DNA of 13,817 bases from Bacteroidales bacterium (lineage in GTDB: Bacteria; Bacteroidota; Bacteroidia; Bacteroidales; FEN-979): assembly GCA_023231065.1 (NCBI GenBank), contig JALNWE010000072.1, positions 1 to 13,817 of the forward strand. The letters are read 5' to 3'. Positions 1-6,644 of the stretch are shown in pieces; position 1 is the stretch's first letter; each line of letters starts with the position of its first letter. A model generated the notes under the pieces. The model was not told the origin of the DNA and searched no databases. It was given only the letters and a program-made list of their open reading frames with translations. Made by a program: the position numbers and the translations under genes.

Positions 1-1695
1 ATTTGCCCTGAACATCATACACTGTACTTTACGGTCCGCGCTGTCAACCTTGAAAATCTGATGAAATATTGATGTTTCAGATATTTTAACAGGGTAGGTA
101 GCGCCGTTCGTCCAAAATTTCATTGGGTTGAAACCGGTGAAAAGCAGGTTTCCTCCGTTTGAAATAAATTCCGATACACAATTATATAAATCGTTGCCAG
201 GGATTTCAAAATTACCGGTATTTGACATCCAAAGAATAGAGCGATAACGGGAAAGCAGGCCAATGTTTACTTTCTGAATTTCATTAATATCATGCCATAC
301 ATAAGGTATTGTATCCAATACCGTATGGTAAAATGCAGACACACTATCGGGGGTGATTTGTGTCCCCTTGAGGTTTGCCAGGACCAGCAGGGTATCGCAA
401 AAGTTAAACCGGGCCCCGGAAACTTCCTGCGAGAATCCACTCTCTTGCAAAGAATCATTCATGGTTGCCAACACATAGTAATACTGTTTGTTCGGTTGAA
501 TCATCAAATCATGATACATCGTATCGGAAACAGCAGATGCCGTGATCTTCTGATATGGCCCCCCGGCCGTATCTGAACGATAGACATTAACCCCTGATAC
601 AAGAGCATTGTTTGTCGGTTTCCATTGCAGGGTGATCTCTTCCTTAGTACAATGTGCGATCACATTCTGGGGGGTCGGAAACAGTTGTTGTTCAGCAAGG
701 GTGGCAAGGGCGCCACCCGTAATTTTTGCAAGGTAGGGAACATTGCAGTTGCCAAGGGTATCTGCCGGTGTAAAACAATATGGGCTTAATGCAAACTCCT
801 GACAACCGAAAGAAGGAAATCCTTCATTCCAATAGGAATACGAATCGGTCCCTCCATCCAAATTCGCCTCAAAGATGGCTACCGAGAGGTCCGTATACCG
901 TTCAATTGCTTCAGCGGCTGCAGAGCACGCCCATTCGAAGTTTTGATATTTGCCACCTACCACTTCATTCAAGTCGTCCGGATTATTGGCAATCATGTCC
1001 ATGTTGAACATAAGCCGGATATCATTCCCTTCCAAACGTGCCTTTTGGGCATCATATTGAGAACCAAACATGCCCAGTTCCTCCGCGGCAAAAAGAACAA
1101 AGCGGATCGTTGCCTCAGGATGGAAATTCAAATTGGCCATCACTCTTGCAATTTCAAGCGTCGCAGCCGTACCGGAGCCATTGTTGTCTGCCCCTGGGGC
1201 ATTGGTATAAGGATCGGGATCACTGTATGAATCATAATGTCCGCCGATTACATAGATCTCATCCGGGGCAGAGGAGCCATGGATCGTACATACGACATTA
1301 TATTGCCATGTGCTGTCAATATAGATATTGTTCCAATTCACGATATTATAAAAGGAATCGAGTTTTACATCCGTATAGCCATAGGAAAGGAACTTGTTCA
1401 TCAGCCATGTGGCTATCTCTTTACGATTTTCATTCAGCATAAAACGCGATCCCCAATCCTGTAATTCTTGCAAGGTTTTATGAAGCGTGTCGGTATTCAC
1501 TGCCGCGACCATGTTAGTGATCAACGGAATATTTGCACGAACAGGGCGTTGGCAGGCATAAACATTTTCGGAAAACCGCATGTAAGGGACATTGCGATCC
1601 GGTTGTGTTTCAAAGTCCTGCGAATAAAGGAAAACCGGAACTGTGAGACACACACAAATAATGATAAACCGGAGCATAAAACTGGTTGTTTTCAT
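1..1695 (-). CDS. Secreted M28-family metallopeptidase with fibronectin III domain (C-terminus cut by window edge)
   Basis: The 565 visible residues run without a stop to position 1, so the C-terminus lies outside the window. Residues 1-26 are a signal peptide (hydrophobic stretch ending YSQ). Residues about 130-335 are the M28 di-zinc aminopeptidase domain: HYDS with H153, PGADNNGSG with D170, AAEELG with E205 (catalytic base) and E206 (zinc ligand), and NMD with D233. The last family motif, normally HTPxDT, reads FTPADT, so the expected fifth ligand His is F308. Residues about 338-430 are a fibronectin III domain. Residues about 433-560 look like a Rossmann/glutamine-amidotransferase-like domain (LLVLAN, then NGGNLLFTGF), seen in other secreted Bacteroidota peptidases. 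A T9SS sorting domain may follow beyond the edge. The family removes N-terminal amino acids from peptides outside the cell. Activity is uncertain here because of F308. The ATG at 1695 gives the signal peptide directly and is 70 bp from the restriction gene stop. Confidence 0.9.
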   Translation of the reverse strand, partial: MKTTSFMLRFIIICVCLTVPVFLYSQDFETQPDRNVPYMRFSENVYACQRPVRANIPLITNMVAAVNTDTLHKTLQELQDWGSRFMLNENRKEIATWLMNKFLSYGYTDVKLDSFYNIVNWNNIYIDSTWQYNVVCTIHGSSAPDEIYVIGGHYDSYSDPDPYTNAPGADNNGSGTAATLEIARVMANLNFHPEATIRFVLFAAEELGMFGSQYDAQKARLEGNDIRLMFNMDMIANNPDDLNEVVGGKYQNFEWACSAAAEAIERYTDLSVAIFEANLDGGTDSYSYWNEGFPSFGCQEFALSPYCFTPADTLGNCNVPYLAKITGGALATLAEQQLFPTPQNVIAHCTKEEITLQWKPTNNALVSGVNVYRSDTAGGPYQKITASAVSDTMYHDLMIQPNKQYYYVLATMNDSLQESGFSQEVSGARFNFCDTLLVLANLKGTQITPDSVSAFYHTVLDTIPYVWHDINEIQKVNIGLLSRYRSILWMSNTGNFEIPGNDLYNCVSEFISNGGNLLFTGFNPMKFWTNGATYPVKISETSIFHQIFKVDSADRKVQCMMFRAN

Positions 1696-1725
1696 AGGCT
1701 GGGCCAGATTAAGTTCGCGAGTTGG

Positions 1726-1744
1726 ATTTGCAAGAATTGCAAAT
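1726..1744. promoter_or_regulatory. Perfect 8-bp inverted repeat upstream of the M28 peptidase
   Basis: The sequence is ATTTGCAA, then GAA, then TTGCAAAT, with all eight pairs complementary. It lies 31 bp upstream of the peptidase ATG and 22 bp past the stop of the restriction endonuclease gene. No T-tract follows on the minus strand, and a three-base loop with AT-rich arms makes a weak stem. A protein-binding site is therefore somewhat more likely than a terminator. The role is inferred. Confidence 0.35.
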
Positions 1745-1765
1745 GTGCCAGACCTTCAGCGATGG

Positions 1766-2473
1766 TTATTTGTAAGCTAAATTAAAAAATTCTTTGAGTT
1801 TAGCCTTGTCCTTAACCTGATATTTACCCCCTGAACAAATCTTTATAATCTCTGGTAATACATCAAATAAGCCATCCAATGCCTTATCCGAACCTGTAAC
1901 AAGACTATAAAAACTTGCGCCATCAATCTCTCGAATATGCTCATTTAATGGGCATTTCTCCCCTTTATCTTTATCTGACGGCGTAAACGGCTTATTATAA
2001 CGTTCCCCATTTTTGGGTATCACGGCAACATAATATGCCGTATAACCCTTATAGATGCTTGATTTTGGGCAAACTAATTTAGCTAATGAATAATATAAAT
2101 CAGAAAGTTTCCCTCCTGAAATTGTATTGTACTTATTCTTAATCTCAGCAATTGCTTTATTTTTCTCAGAAAAAAGGTCAATGACATTGCCAACTTTCAT
2201 ATTTGTCCAACCTTTAGAATAACCCAGGATGTTTTGGTGAAAATCGCCAATGTGGTTTTGCAGTGTTTTTTGGGCTTGTCTTGTCGTTTCACTTTTTAAC
2301 CAAGCTTCATAATTAATATCAAAACCTGACATTTCAAATATGGCAGCGAATGGATCGATTACATTTTTCCCAAATTCATCAACGGCAGCTTTTTGTGCTT
2401 CTTTTGCGATTGATAATAATTGGCCTACTTCGTTTTTTAAGTCTGCATCTTTAATCCAAGATAACCAAGGCAT
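1766..2473 (-). CDS. Type II restriction endonuclease, Eco47II family
   Basis: This 235-residue protein is recognised as an Eco47II-type restriction endonuclease from several conserved stretches: KNVIDPFAAIF (36-46), QKTLQNHIGDFHQNILG (68-84), then the PD-(D/E)XK-like core with D99 in NVIDLF and E110-I111-K112 in AEIKNKYNT. Conserved segments YTAYYVAVIPK (144-154) and REIDGASFYSLVTG (181-194) follow. The length is normal for the family, and start and stop look intact. Characterised relatives cut GGNCC or similar GG-CC sites in unmethylated DNA. The exact target here is inferred from the family and from the adjacent methyltransferase. The gene follows the methyltransferase on the same strand after a 74-bp gap, and a separate promoter-like box lies in that gap. 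It is visibly AT-richer than its flanks: the line 2101-2160 is 19/60 G+C, against 37/60 at 10681-10740. That fits horizontal transfer. Confidence 0.85.
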   Translation of the reverse strand: MPWLSWIKDADLKNEVGQLLSIAKEAQKAAVDEFGKNVIDPFAAIFEMSGFDINYEAWLKSETTRQAQKTLQNHIGDFHQNILGYSKGWTNMKVGNVIDLFSEKNKAIAEIKNKYNTISGGKLSDLYYSLAKLVCPKSSIYKGYTAYYVAVIPKNGERYNKPFTPSDKDKGEKCPLNEHIREIDGASFYSLVTGSDKALDGLFDVLPEIIKICSGGKYQVKDKAKLKEFFNLAYK

Positions 2474-2476
2474 TGG

Positions 2477-2489
2477 CTTTAATTTAAAG
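2477..2489. promoter_or_regulatory. 13-base palindrome just upstream of the restriction gene start
   Basis: CTTTAA-T-TTAAAG is a perfect odd palindrome. It begins three bases upstream of the endonuclease ATG and covers its ribosome-binding region. It could be a small operator or a translation-limiting structure, but it is short and AT-rich, so chance is a real alternative. Confidence 0.25.
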
Positions 2490-2528
2490 TGTAAATCAAG
2501 CCTTAAAGATAGAGATTATTTTGTGTAT

Positions 2529-2536
2529 CAAACCTA
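2529..2536 (-). promoter_or_regulatory. Candidate -7 promoter box for the restriction endonuclease gene
   Basis: On the minus strand this reads TAGGTTTG, a full match to the Bacteroidota -7 consensus TAnnTTTG. It lies in the 74-bp gap after the methyltransferase stop. It would start transcription about 45-50 bases upstream of the endonuclease ATG. I found no convincing -33 TTTG at the usual spacing, so the call is tentative. Confidence 0.35.
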
Positions 2537-2547
2537 AAAGCTTAATA

Positions 2548-3774
2548 CTATTTTGGATAAACCTTATTTAGGAAACGAATAATCGAATAACCCACTTCCT
2601 TCGCAAAATTTACAGGGACTGCATTTCCTATTTGTTTATATTGTTGTGAAACAGAACCTGTAAAAGTCCAATCATCAGGAAAAGTTTGAATCCTGGCATA
2701 CTCCCTTACTGTAAACGGCCTTGTTTCTTCAGGGTGGCAACGTTCTGTCTGCTTTTGTGCAGGGCTGCATGTTAATGTCAAACTTGGTTCTGACCAACTC
2801 ATACGCCTTGCCATGCCTGTTTTGCCACCTCCAAGATAAAAACTGCCCCCCATATATTTTTTTTGGATTTCTATTGGTAAATCCCTCCAATATCCACCTT
2901 CCGGGACTAAGTCAAGAACATCTTTTTTACTTTTTGGATATTTTGTCCCAACTGATTCAGGAACATCACAATCATATAGTTCGCCTTTTTTTATAGCATC
3001 TTTAAGGGCGTAAACTTTTTTATAAGGCTTTGGGAATTCATATAAATGCCGGTTTAAATCTTTTCTAATCCCGACAATTAGGACCCTTTCTCTTTTCTGT
3101 GGGACTTTGTAGAAAATGGTTTTAAAAATTCGCGGTGTAATAACATTATAGCCAATTTCATCAAGGATAGAAATCATACCTTCAATAGTTTTTCCATTTT
3201 CGTGGGTCAATAACCCCCTTACATTTTCCCCAATGCAGATTGCAGGCATTGTTTCCTGAACGACCCTTGCAAATTCATAAAACAAAGTCCCCCTCGCATC
3301 GTTCAGCCCAAGTTTTTTCCCTGCATAGCTAAATGCCTGACATGGAAAGCCTCCGGTAACAATATCAACTTTGCCCTTTAATTTTGAAAATGAAACATTT
3401 CTTACATCATCTTCAACAACATTCCAATCAGGCCTGTTTTTTCTAAGGGTTTCACAAGCCCAATGGTCAAATTCATTTAGGGCAAGGCATTTTAAACCAG
3501 CTTGCTCTAAACCAATAGCCAATCCGCCTGCTCCCGCGAACAATTCAATAGAATTATAATCCCTATTGGGGATTATATGATTATCGTTTTCTGTTGGTGA
3601 GAATAAAAAATCGAGACTATCAAAAATCTTTAACTGGTCTTCATGATAAACACGATAATTGCTCATCGGCTCCCGGATAGCAGATAATTTTCCGTTTTTA
3701 TCCCAGCGCCGGAGGGTTTCTTTGCTTACTGAAAGCAAGTCAGCAACTTCCGCTATCGAATACAACTTTTTCAT
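2548..3774 (-). CDS. DNA cytosine-C5 methyltransferase with N-terminal MerR-like HTH (GGNCC-type)
   Basis: The protein has 408 residues. Residues 1-50 form a MerR/excisionase-type helix-turn-helix (YSIAEVADLLSVSKETLRRWDKNGKL). Residues 74-404 are a complete C5 methyltransferase: motif I FAGAGG (79-84), motif IV GGFPCQ with catalytic C145, motif VI ENV (183-185), motif VIII QKRERV (226-231), a target-recognition region at about 240-340, and motif X QIGNAVP (381-387). The stretch RMSWSEPSLTLTCSP, followed by TERCHPEETRPFTVREYARIQ, resembles the Sau96I/SinI/Eco47II methylase group, so the likely product is 5-methylcytosine in GGNCC or GGWCC. It protects host DNA from the adjacent endonuclease. 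The fused HTH probably lets the enzyme control its own promoter, since three 10-bp repeats lie directly upstream. The ATG at 3774 gives the complete HTH. All catalytic motifs are intact. Confidence 0.93.
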   Translation of the reverse strand: MKKLYSIAEVADLLSVSKETLRRWDKNGKLSAIREPMSNYRVYHEDQLKIFDSLDFLFSPTENDNHIIPNRDYNSIELFAGAGGLAIGLEQAGLKCLALNEFDHWACETLRKNRPDWNVVEDDVRNVSFSKLKGKVDIVTGGFPCQAFSYAGKKLGLNDARGTLFYEFARVVQETMPAICIGENVRGLLTHENGKTIEGMISILDEIGYNVITPRIFKTIFYKVPQKRERVLIVGIRKDLNRHLYEFPKPYKKVYALKDAIKKGELYDCDVPESVGTKYPKSKKDVLDLVPEGGYWRDLPIEIQKKYMGGSFYLGGGKTGMARRMSWSEPSLTLTCSPAQKQTERCHPEETRPFTVREYARIQTFPDDWTFTGSVSQQYKQIGNAVPVNFAKEVGYSIIRFLNKVYPK

Positions 3775-3783
3775 AAAATAACC

Positions 3784-3813
3784 ACGTTAATCAACGTTAC
3801 ACATGGTTACAAA
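3784..3813. repeat. Three tandem 10-bp repeats, candidate operator for the methyltransferase HTH
   Basis: Consecutive decamers read ACGTTAATCA (3784-3793), ACGTTACACA (3794-3803) and TGGTTACAAA (3804-3813). All three share GTTA at the same position. The first two agree at 8 of 10 bases and the last two at 7 of 10. The 10-base period places each copy on the same face of the helix. The first two copies also contain the inverted repeat ACGTT-AATC-AACGT (3784-3797). The array lies between the methyltransferase ATG and its candidate -7 box, overlapping that box. It is well placed for repression by the HTH of the methyltransferase. Binding is inferred. Confidence 0.55.
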
Positions 3814-3817
3814 TATA
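3810..3817 (-). promoter_or_regulatory. Candidate -7 promoter box for the methyltransferase gene
   Basis: The minus strand reads TATATTTG, matching TAnnTTTG exactly. Transcription would begin near 3803, about 30 bases upstream of the methyltransferase ATG, and the leader would run through the 10-bp repeats. No clear -33 TTTG is visible at standard spacing. Confidence 0.4.
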
Positions 3818-3874
3818 ATTTTATTTTTACCCTAAAATGATTTAATTTGCGCATAATTATCAACAATTTCTACT

Positions 3875-4342
3875 TTGAAGAAGTATTCTGAAAATCATAT
3901 TGTTGTGCCAAGATTTAATGAGGCTAATGGTTTTTATACGACTAAACAAAGGTCTGAACTTATGGGGAAAATCAAATCCCAGGATACAAAACCTGAATTA
4001 AAACTGAAAAAAGCGCTATGGAACCTCGGTTACAGATATAGGAAAAATTTAAAAAAATTACCTGGCAGCCCCGACATTGTTTACTCAAAGCACAAATTGG
4101 CAATATTTGTCGATGGTGGATTTTGGCATGGCTTTAATTGGTCAGAGAAAAAAACAAAAATCAAGACTAACCGTGAATTTTGGATACCTAAAATTGAAAG
4201 AAATATCCAAAGGGATAAACAAAACAACCAACTTCTTATAGAGGCCGGTTGGCACGTAATCCGTTTTTGGGAAATTGAATTAAAAAATGATTTTGAAGGT
4301 TGTGTCAATAAGGTAATAAGCTATCTCCAAGATGGCGCTTAG
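3875..4342 (+). CDS. vsr: Vsr-type very short patch repair endonuclease
   Basis: This 155-residue protein has the Vsr fold, and its length is very close to E. coli Vsr (156 residues). Comparable positions are TKQRSELMGKIKSQDT (23-38), E41 (E. coli E25), GSPDIVY with D67 (catalytic D51), FVDGGFWHG with H85 (H69), N110-x-x-R113-D114, and GWHVIRFWE (125-133). Vsr nicks the T strand at T:G mismatches left when 5-methylcytosine deaminates, so it commonly travels with a C5 methyltransferase, as here. It is divergent from the methyltransferase, with a 100-bp shared intergenic region. The start is taken as TTG at 3875. The first ATG in frame (residue 30) would remove part of the conserved N-terminal segment. 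All four positions equivalent to the E. coli Vsr structural zinc ligands (C66, H71, C73, C117) are non-ligands here (G82, F87, W89, I134). T63 and H64 are V79 and D80. Confidence 0.88.
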   Translation: MKKYSENHIVVPRFNEANGFYTTKQRSELMGKIKSQDTKPELKLKKALWNLGYRYRKNLKKLPGSPDIVYSKHKLAIFVDGGFWHGFNWSEKKTKIKTNREFWIPKIERNIQRDKQNNQLLIEAGWHVIRFWEIELKNDFEGCVNKVISYLQDGA

Positions 4343-4515
4343 GCAAAATTGCAACTTTTTTATTTTGAAGGCAACCAGCTAATCATGGTCAGCCAACCAT
4401 CCTTCATTTATCCAGAATTTTCCGGCGTTGAGCGACCGGACCTGGCAACGGATCATATATATCAAGAAAACATTCCATTTCATCGAGTATAATTATTTAA
4501 ACCCTTTTACTGGTT

Positions 4516-4523
4516 TATTTTTG
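4516..4523 (+). promoter_or_regulatory. Candidate -7 promoter box for the PQQ-like gene
   Basis: TATTTTTG matches TAnnTTTG and lies 27 bases before the ATG at 4551. No good -33 element is seen at the usual distance, and the surrounding DNA is T-rich, so the match could be chance. The rest of 4343-4515 holds nothing recognisable. Confidence 0.3.
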
Positions 4524-4550
4524 AACCGGAAAAACTAAACCAGATTCCAC

Positions 4551-5768
4551 ATGCGAAAAACCCTGCAATTAAGTCTTTTATATTTTCTGATGTCTTCCCT
4601 TTCAGGTTTTGGACAGGAGGTACTTCAATGGCGTGGTCCCTCCCGAACGGGAGTTTATGATGAAACCAACCTTTTAAAGGAATGGCCCGAAACAGGCCCT
4701 GCCCTTCTCTGGGAGTATGACAACCTCGGAAATGGCTATGGCAGTCCCGTCATCACGAAACAGAACATTTTTATTAACGGCGAATTTGATACGGTAAATT
4801 ATCTTTTAGCTTTGGATCTCCAGGGCAAACTGCTTTGGAAATCAAAAGTCGGGAAAGAATGGATCCAGAATTACCCCGGCGCCAGGTCAACCCCAACCGT
4901 GATGGGTGACTTAATATATGTAACTACCGGATTGGGACAATTAGCTTGCCTGGAAACCAAGTCGGGAAAAGAGCGATGGTCGGTAAACATGATGAGCGAT
5001 TTTCATGGCCAGCCACCGCGGTTTGGATTTTCTGAATCGGTGTTGGTCGATGGGGACAGAGTGTATTGTTCTCCCGGAAGCCGCGATACCAATATCGTTG
5101 CCCTTGACCGGTTTACAGGTAAGATCATCTGGATCAGCAAAGGGGAAGGAGAAATAACCTCCTATACGGCGCCAACCATTATCAGGTTACCACAACGAAA
5201 CATCCTGGTAACTTTTTCCAAAACCGCCTTACTTGGCATCGACATGAAAGACGGGAGCCTTCTTTGGTCATACAAACAGGATGGCGAGGGCATCGATTGC
5301 CAGTGCAATACGCCTCTTTATGAAAACAGTTTCCTATACTGTGTCAATGGGAACGGCAATGGCGCGATCAAATTTCAGCTTTCGGATGATGGGGCCAAGA
5401 TCACTGAACTATGGAAAGACAATAAGTGTGACGGGCTTTTCGGCGGGTTTATCAAAGTGAATGATCAAATCATCAGCGGTGGCTATGAAAAGAGACAGTA
5501 CTATGTGGTCGAAACCAATAAAGGGAATGTTGTCGATTCGATAAAATTTGACAGGGGAAGCGTTATTGAAGCCGATGGTATGTTGTACCTTTATAATGAG
5601 AAAGGACAGATGGGGTTGTTCAAACCGGGGAAATCCTGTCCCGAACTGGTGAGCTCATTTAAGGTCACGCGAGGGACTAAGGCACATTTTTCACATCCTG
5701 TCATTTGCAATGGAGTACTCTATATCAGACATGGAAAATCGTTGTTAGCCTATAAAGTAGCGAAGTAG
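4551..5768 (+). CDS. Secreted PQQ-like beta-propeller repeat protein
   Basis: This 405-residue protein has a signal peptide (residues 1-22, MRKTLQLSLLYFLMSS, ending GFGQ). The mature N-terminus, WRGPSRTGVYDE followed by WPETGPALLWEY, is the usual opening of secreted PQQ-like propeller proteins in Bacteroidota and Planctomycetes. Propeller-blade motifs of the form ALD-x-x-GKxxW recur: ALDLQGKLLWKSKV (87-100), CLETKSGKERWSVN (133-146), ALDRFTGKIIWISKG (184-198) and GIDMKDGSLLWSY (229-241). The fold is an eight-bladed BamB/quinoprotein-type propeller in the periplasm or on the outer membrane. I see no residues that establish PQQ binding or an enzymatic role, so the substrate is unknown. C250, C252, C264 and C293 may form disulfides. 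It lies 33 bp upstream of the LolA-like gene and is probably co-transcribed with it. Confidence 0.85.
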   Translation: MRKTLQLSLLYFLMSSLSGFGQEVLQWRGPSRTGVYDETNLLKEWPETGPALLWEYDNLGNGYGSPVITKQNIFINGEFDTVNYLLALDLQGKLLWKSKVGKEWIQNYPGARSTPTVMGDLIYVTTGLGQLACLETKSGKERWSVNMMSDFHGQPPRFGFSESVLVDGDRVYCSPGSRDTNIVALDRFTGKIIWISKGEGEITSYTAPTIIRLPQRNILVTFSKTALLGIDMKDGSLLWSYKQDGEGIDCQCNTPLYENSFLYCVNGNGNGAIKFQLSDDGAKITELWKDNKCDGLFGGFIKVNDQIISGGYEKRQYYVVETNKGNVVDSIKFDRGSVIEADGMLYLYNEKGQMGLFKPGKSCPELVSSFKVTRGTKAHFSHPVICNGVLYIRHGKSLLAYKVAK

Positions 5769-5801
5769 TGAAACGAAAACGTTCGCGGACACCTGTAAAA
5801 A

Positions 5802-6527
5802 ATGATTATGAAAAAACCTCTATCCCTCCTCATTACATTGTTTGTAATCGGTTCCTTTGCCATGGCCCAGGAGCCCACGCTCGATGAAATTCTTGCAAAA
5901 CATTATAAAGCAGCGGGATATGATAAACTCCTGAAAACAAAGTCCATCATCATGTCCGGGACCATGATCCAGCAGGATGCGATGCCTGTGAAAATCATCC
6001 GGATGCGCCCTGACCTGTACTACATGGAATTCGATGTCCAGGATATCACCGCGTACCAGGGATATGATGGCCAAACGGCCTGGATGACGGCCCCATGGAC
6101 CGGGAATCCGAAACCTCAGGCGATGCCTGAAGACCGGGCTAAGGACATGAGGACCAAAGCTGATTTTGATGGGTTGCTATACCAATGGAAAGAAAAAGGC
6201 CATCTGGTAGAACTTGCAGGCCGCGATACTGTCGGAACAACCCTCGCCTACAAGTTGAAAATCACCAAAAAAGATGGCGGAACGGAGTACCTTTTCATTG
6301 ACCCCTCCCGGTTTATCATCCTGAAAAGGCTTTATTTCAGAAATATTCGAGGGAAAGATGTTCCGGTCGAGAATTATTTCCATGATTACAAAGCGGTGAA
6401 TGGAATTCCATTTGCATTTACCCAGGATACTTATTTTGGCGGTCAACCCTATAATTCATTGCAAATCGAAAACATCGAACTTGATCAACCCATCGACTCA
6501 AAGATCTTCAGTATGCCGGTGAAATAA
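5802..6527 (+). CDS. LolA-like periplasmic protein (outer membrane lipoprotein-sorting protein type)
   Basis: This 241-residue protein has a signal peptide (residues 1-23, ending FAMAQ). The mature start LDEILAKHYKAAGYDKLLKTKSIIMSGTM is the usual opening of Bacteroidota proteins annotated as outer membrane lipoprotein-sorting proteins. The body alternates short beta strands, as in the open-barrel LolA/LolB fold: VKIIRMRPDLYYMEF (63-77), GYDGQTAWM (87-95), YKLKITKKDGGTEYLFIDPSRFIILKR. The ending NGIPFAFTQDTYFGG, then IENIELDQPIDSKIFSMP, is also typical (compare D-x-x-F at the end of LolA-like domains). Such proteins bind acyl chains in a hydrophobic groove, but the ligand here is not known. 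ATG codons at 5802 and 5808 are both possible, and the second gives MKKPLSLL, a more standard signal peptide start. It follows the propeller gene by 33 bp. Confidence 0.65.
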   Translation: MIMKKPLSLLITLFVIGSFAMAQEPTLDEILAKHYKAAGYDKLLKTKSIIMSGTMIQQDAMPVKIIRMRPDLYYMEFDVQDITAYQGYDGQTAWMTAPWTGNPKPQAMPEDRAKDMRTKADFDGLLYQWKEKGHLVELAGRDTVGTTLAYKLKITKKDGGTEYLFIDPSRFIILKRLYFRNIRGKDVPVENYFHDYKAVNGIPFAFTQDTYFGGQPYNSLQIENIELDQPIDSKIFSMPVK

Positions 6528-6644
6528 CCGATGACGATAAAAGCCCCGCAAAGTTGCTATTCAGTAATGCAAAAATCTTTGGTCTTATCATGTTAATCCT
6601 TGCAATTTAATCGACTTTTTGTCATGCTTAATGCTATTTCCCCT

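Noticed and set aside
1038..1442. A 134-codon plus-strand open frame inside the peptidase region
   Set aside because: It is antisense to a clear M28 domain with catalytic motifs on the other strand and shows no protein-like features.
3814..3819. TATAAT as a sigma-70 type -10 box for vsr
   Set aside because: No acceptable -35 hexamer lies at 16-18 bp, and the Bacteroidota consensus differs. The overlapping minus-strand TATATTTG box is a better explanation.
4343..4366. GCAA-AA-TTGC followed by a T-rich run as a terminator of vsr
   Set aside because: The inverted repeat leaves only two loop bases, so no stable hairpin can form. The T-run alone is not enough.
4385..4400. ATGGT-cagcca-ACCAT inverted repeat downstream of vsr
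   Set aside because: Five-base arms without a T-tract; too weak to call a terminator or operator.
6528..6644. Shared terminator between the convergent LolA-like and thioredoxin-like genes
   Set aside because: I found no stem of useful length followed by a T-tract in this 117-bp gap.
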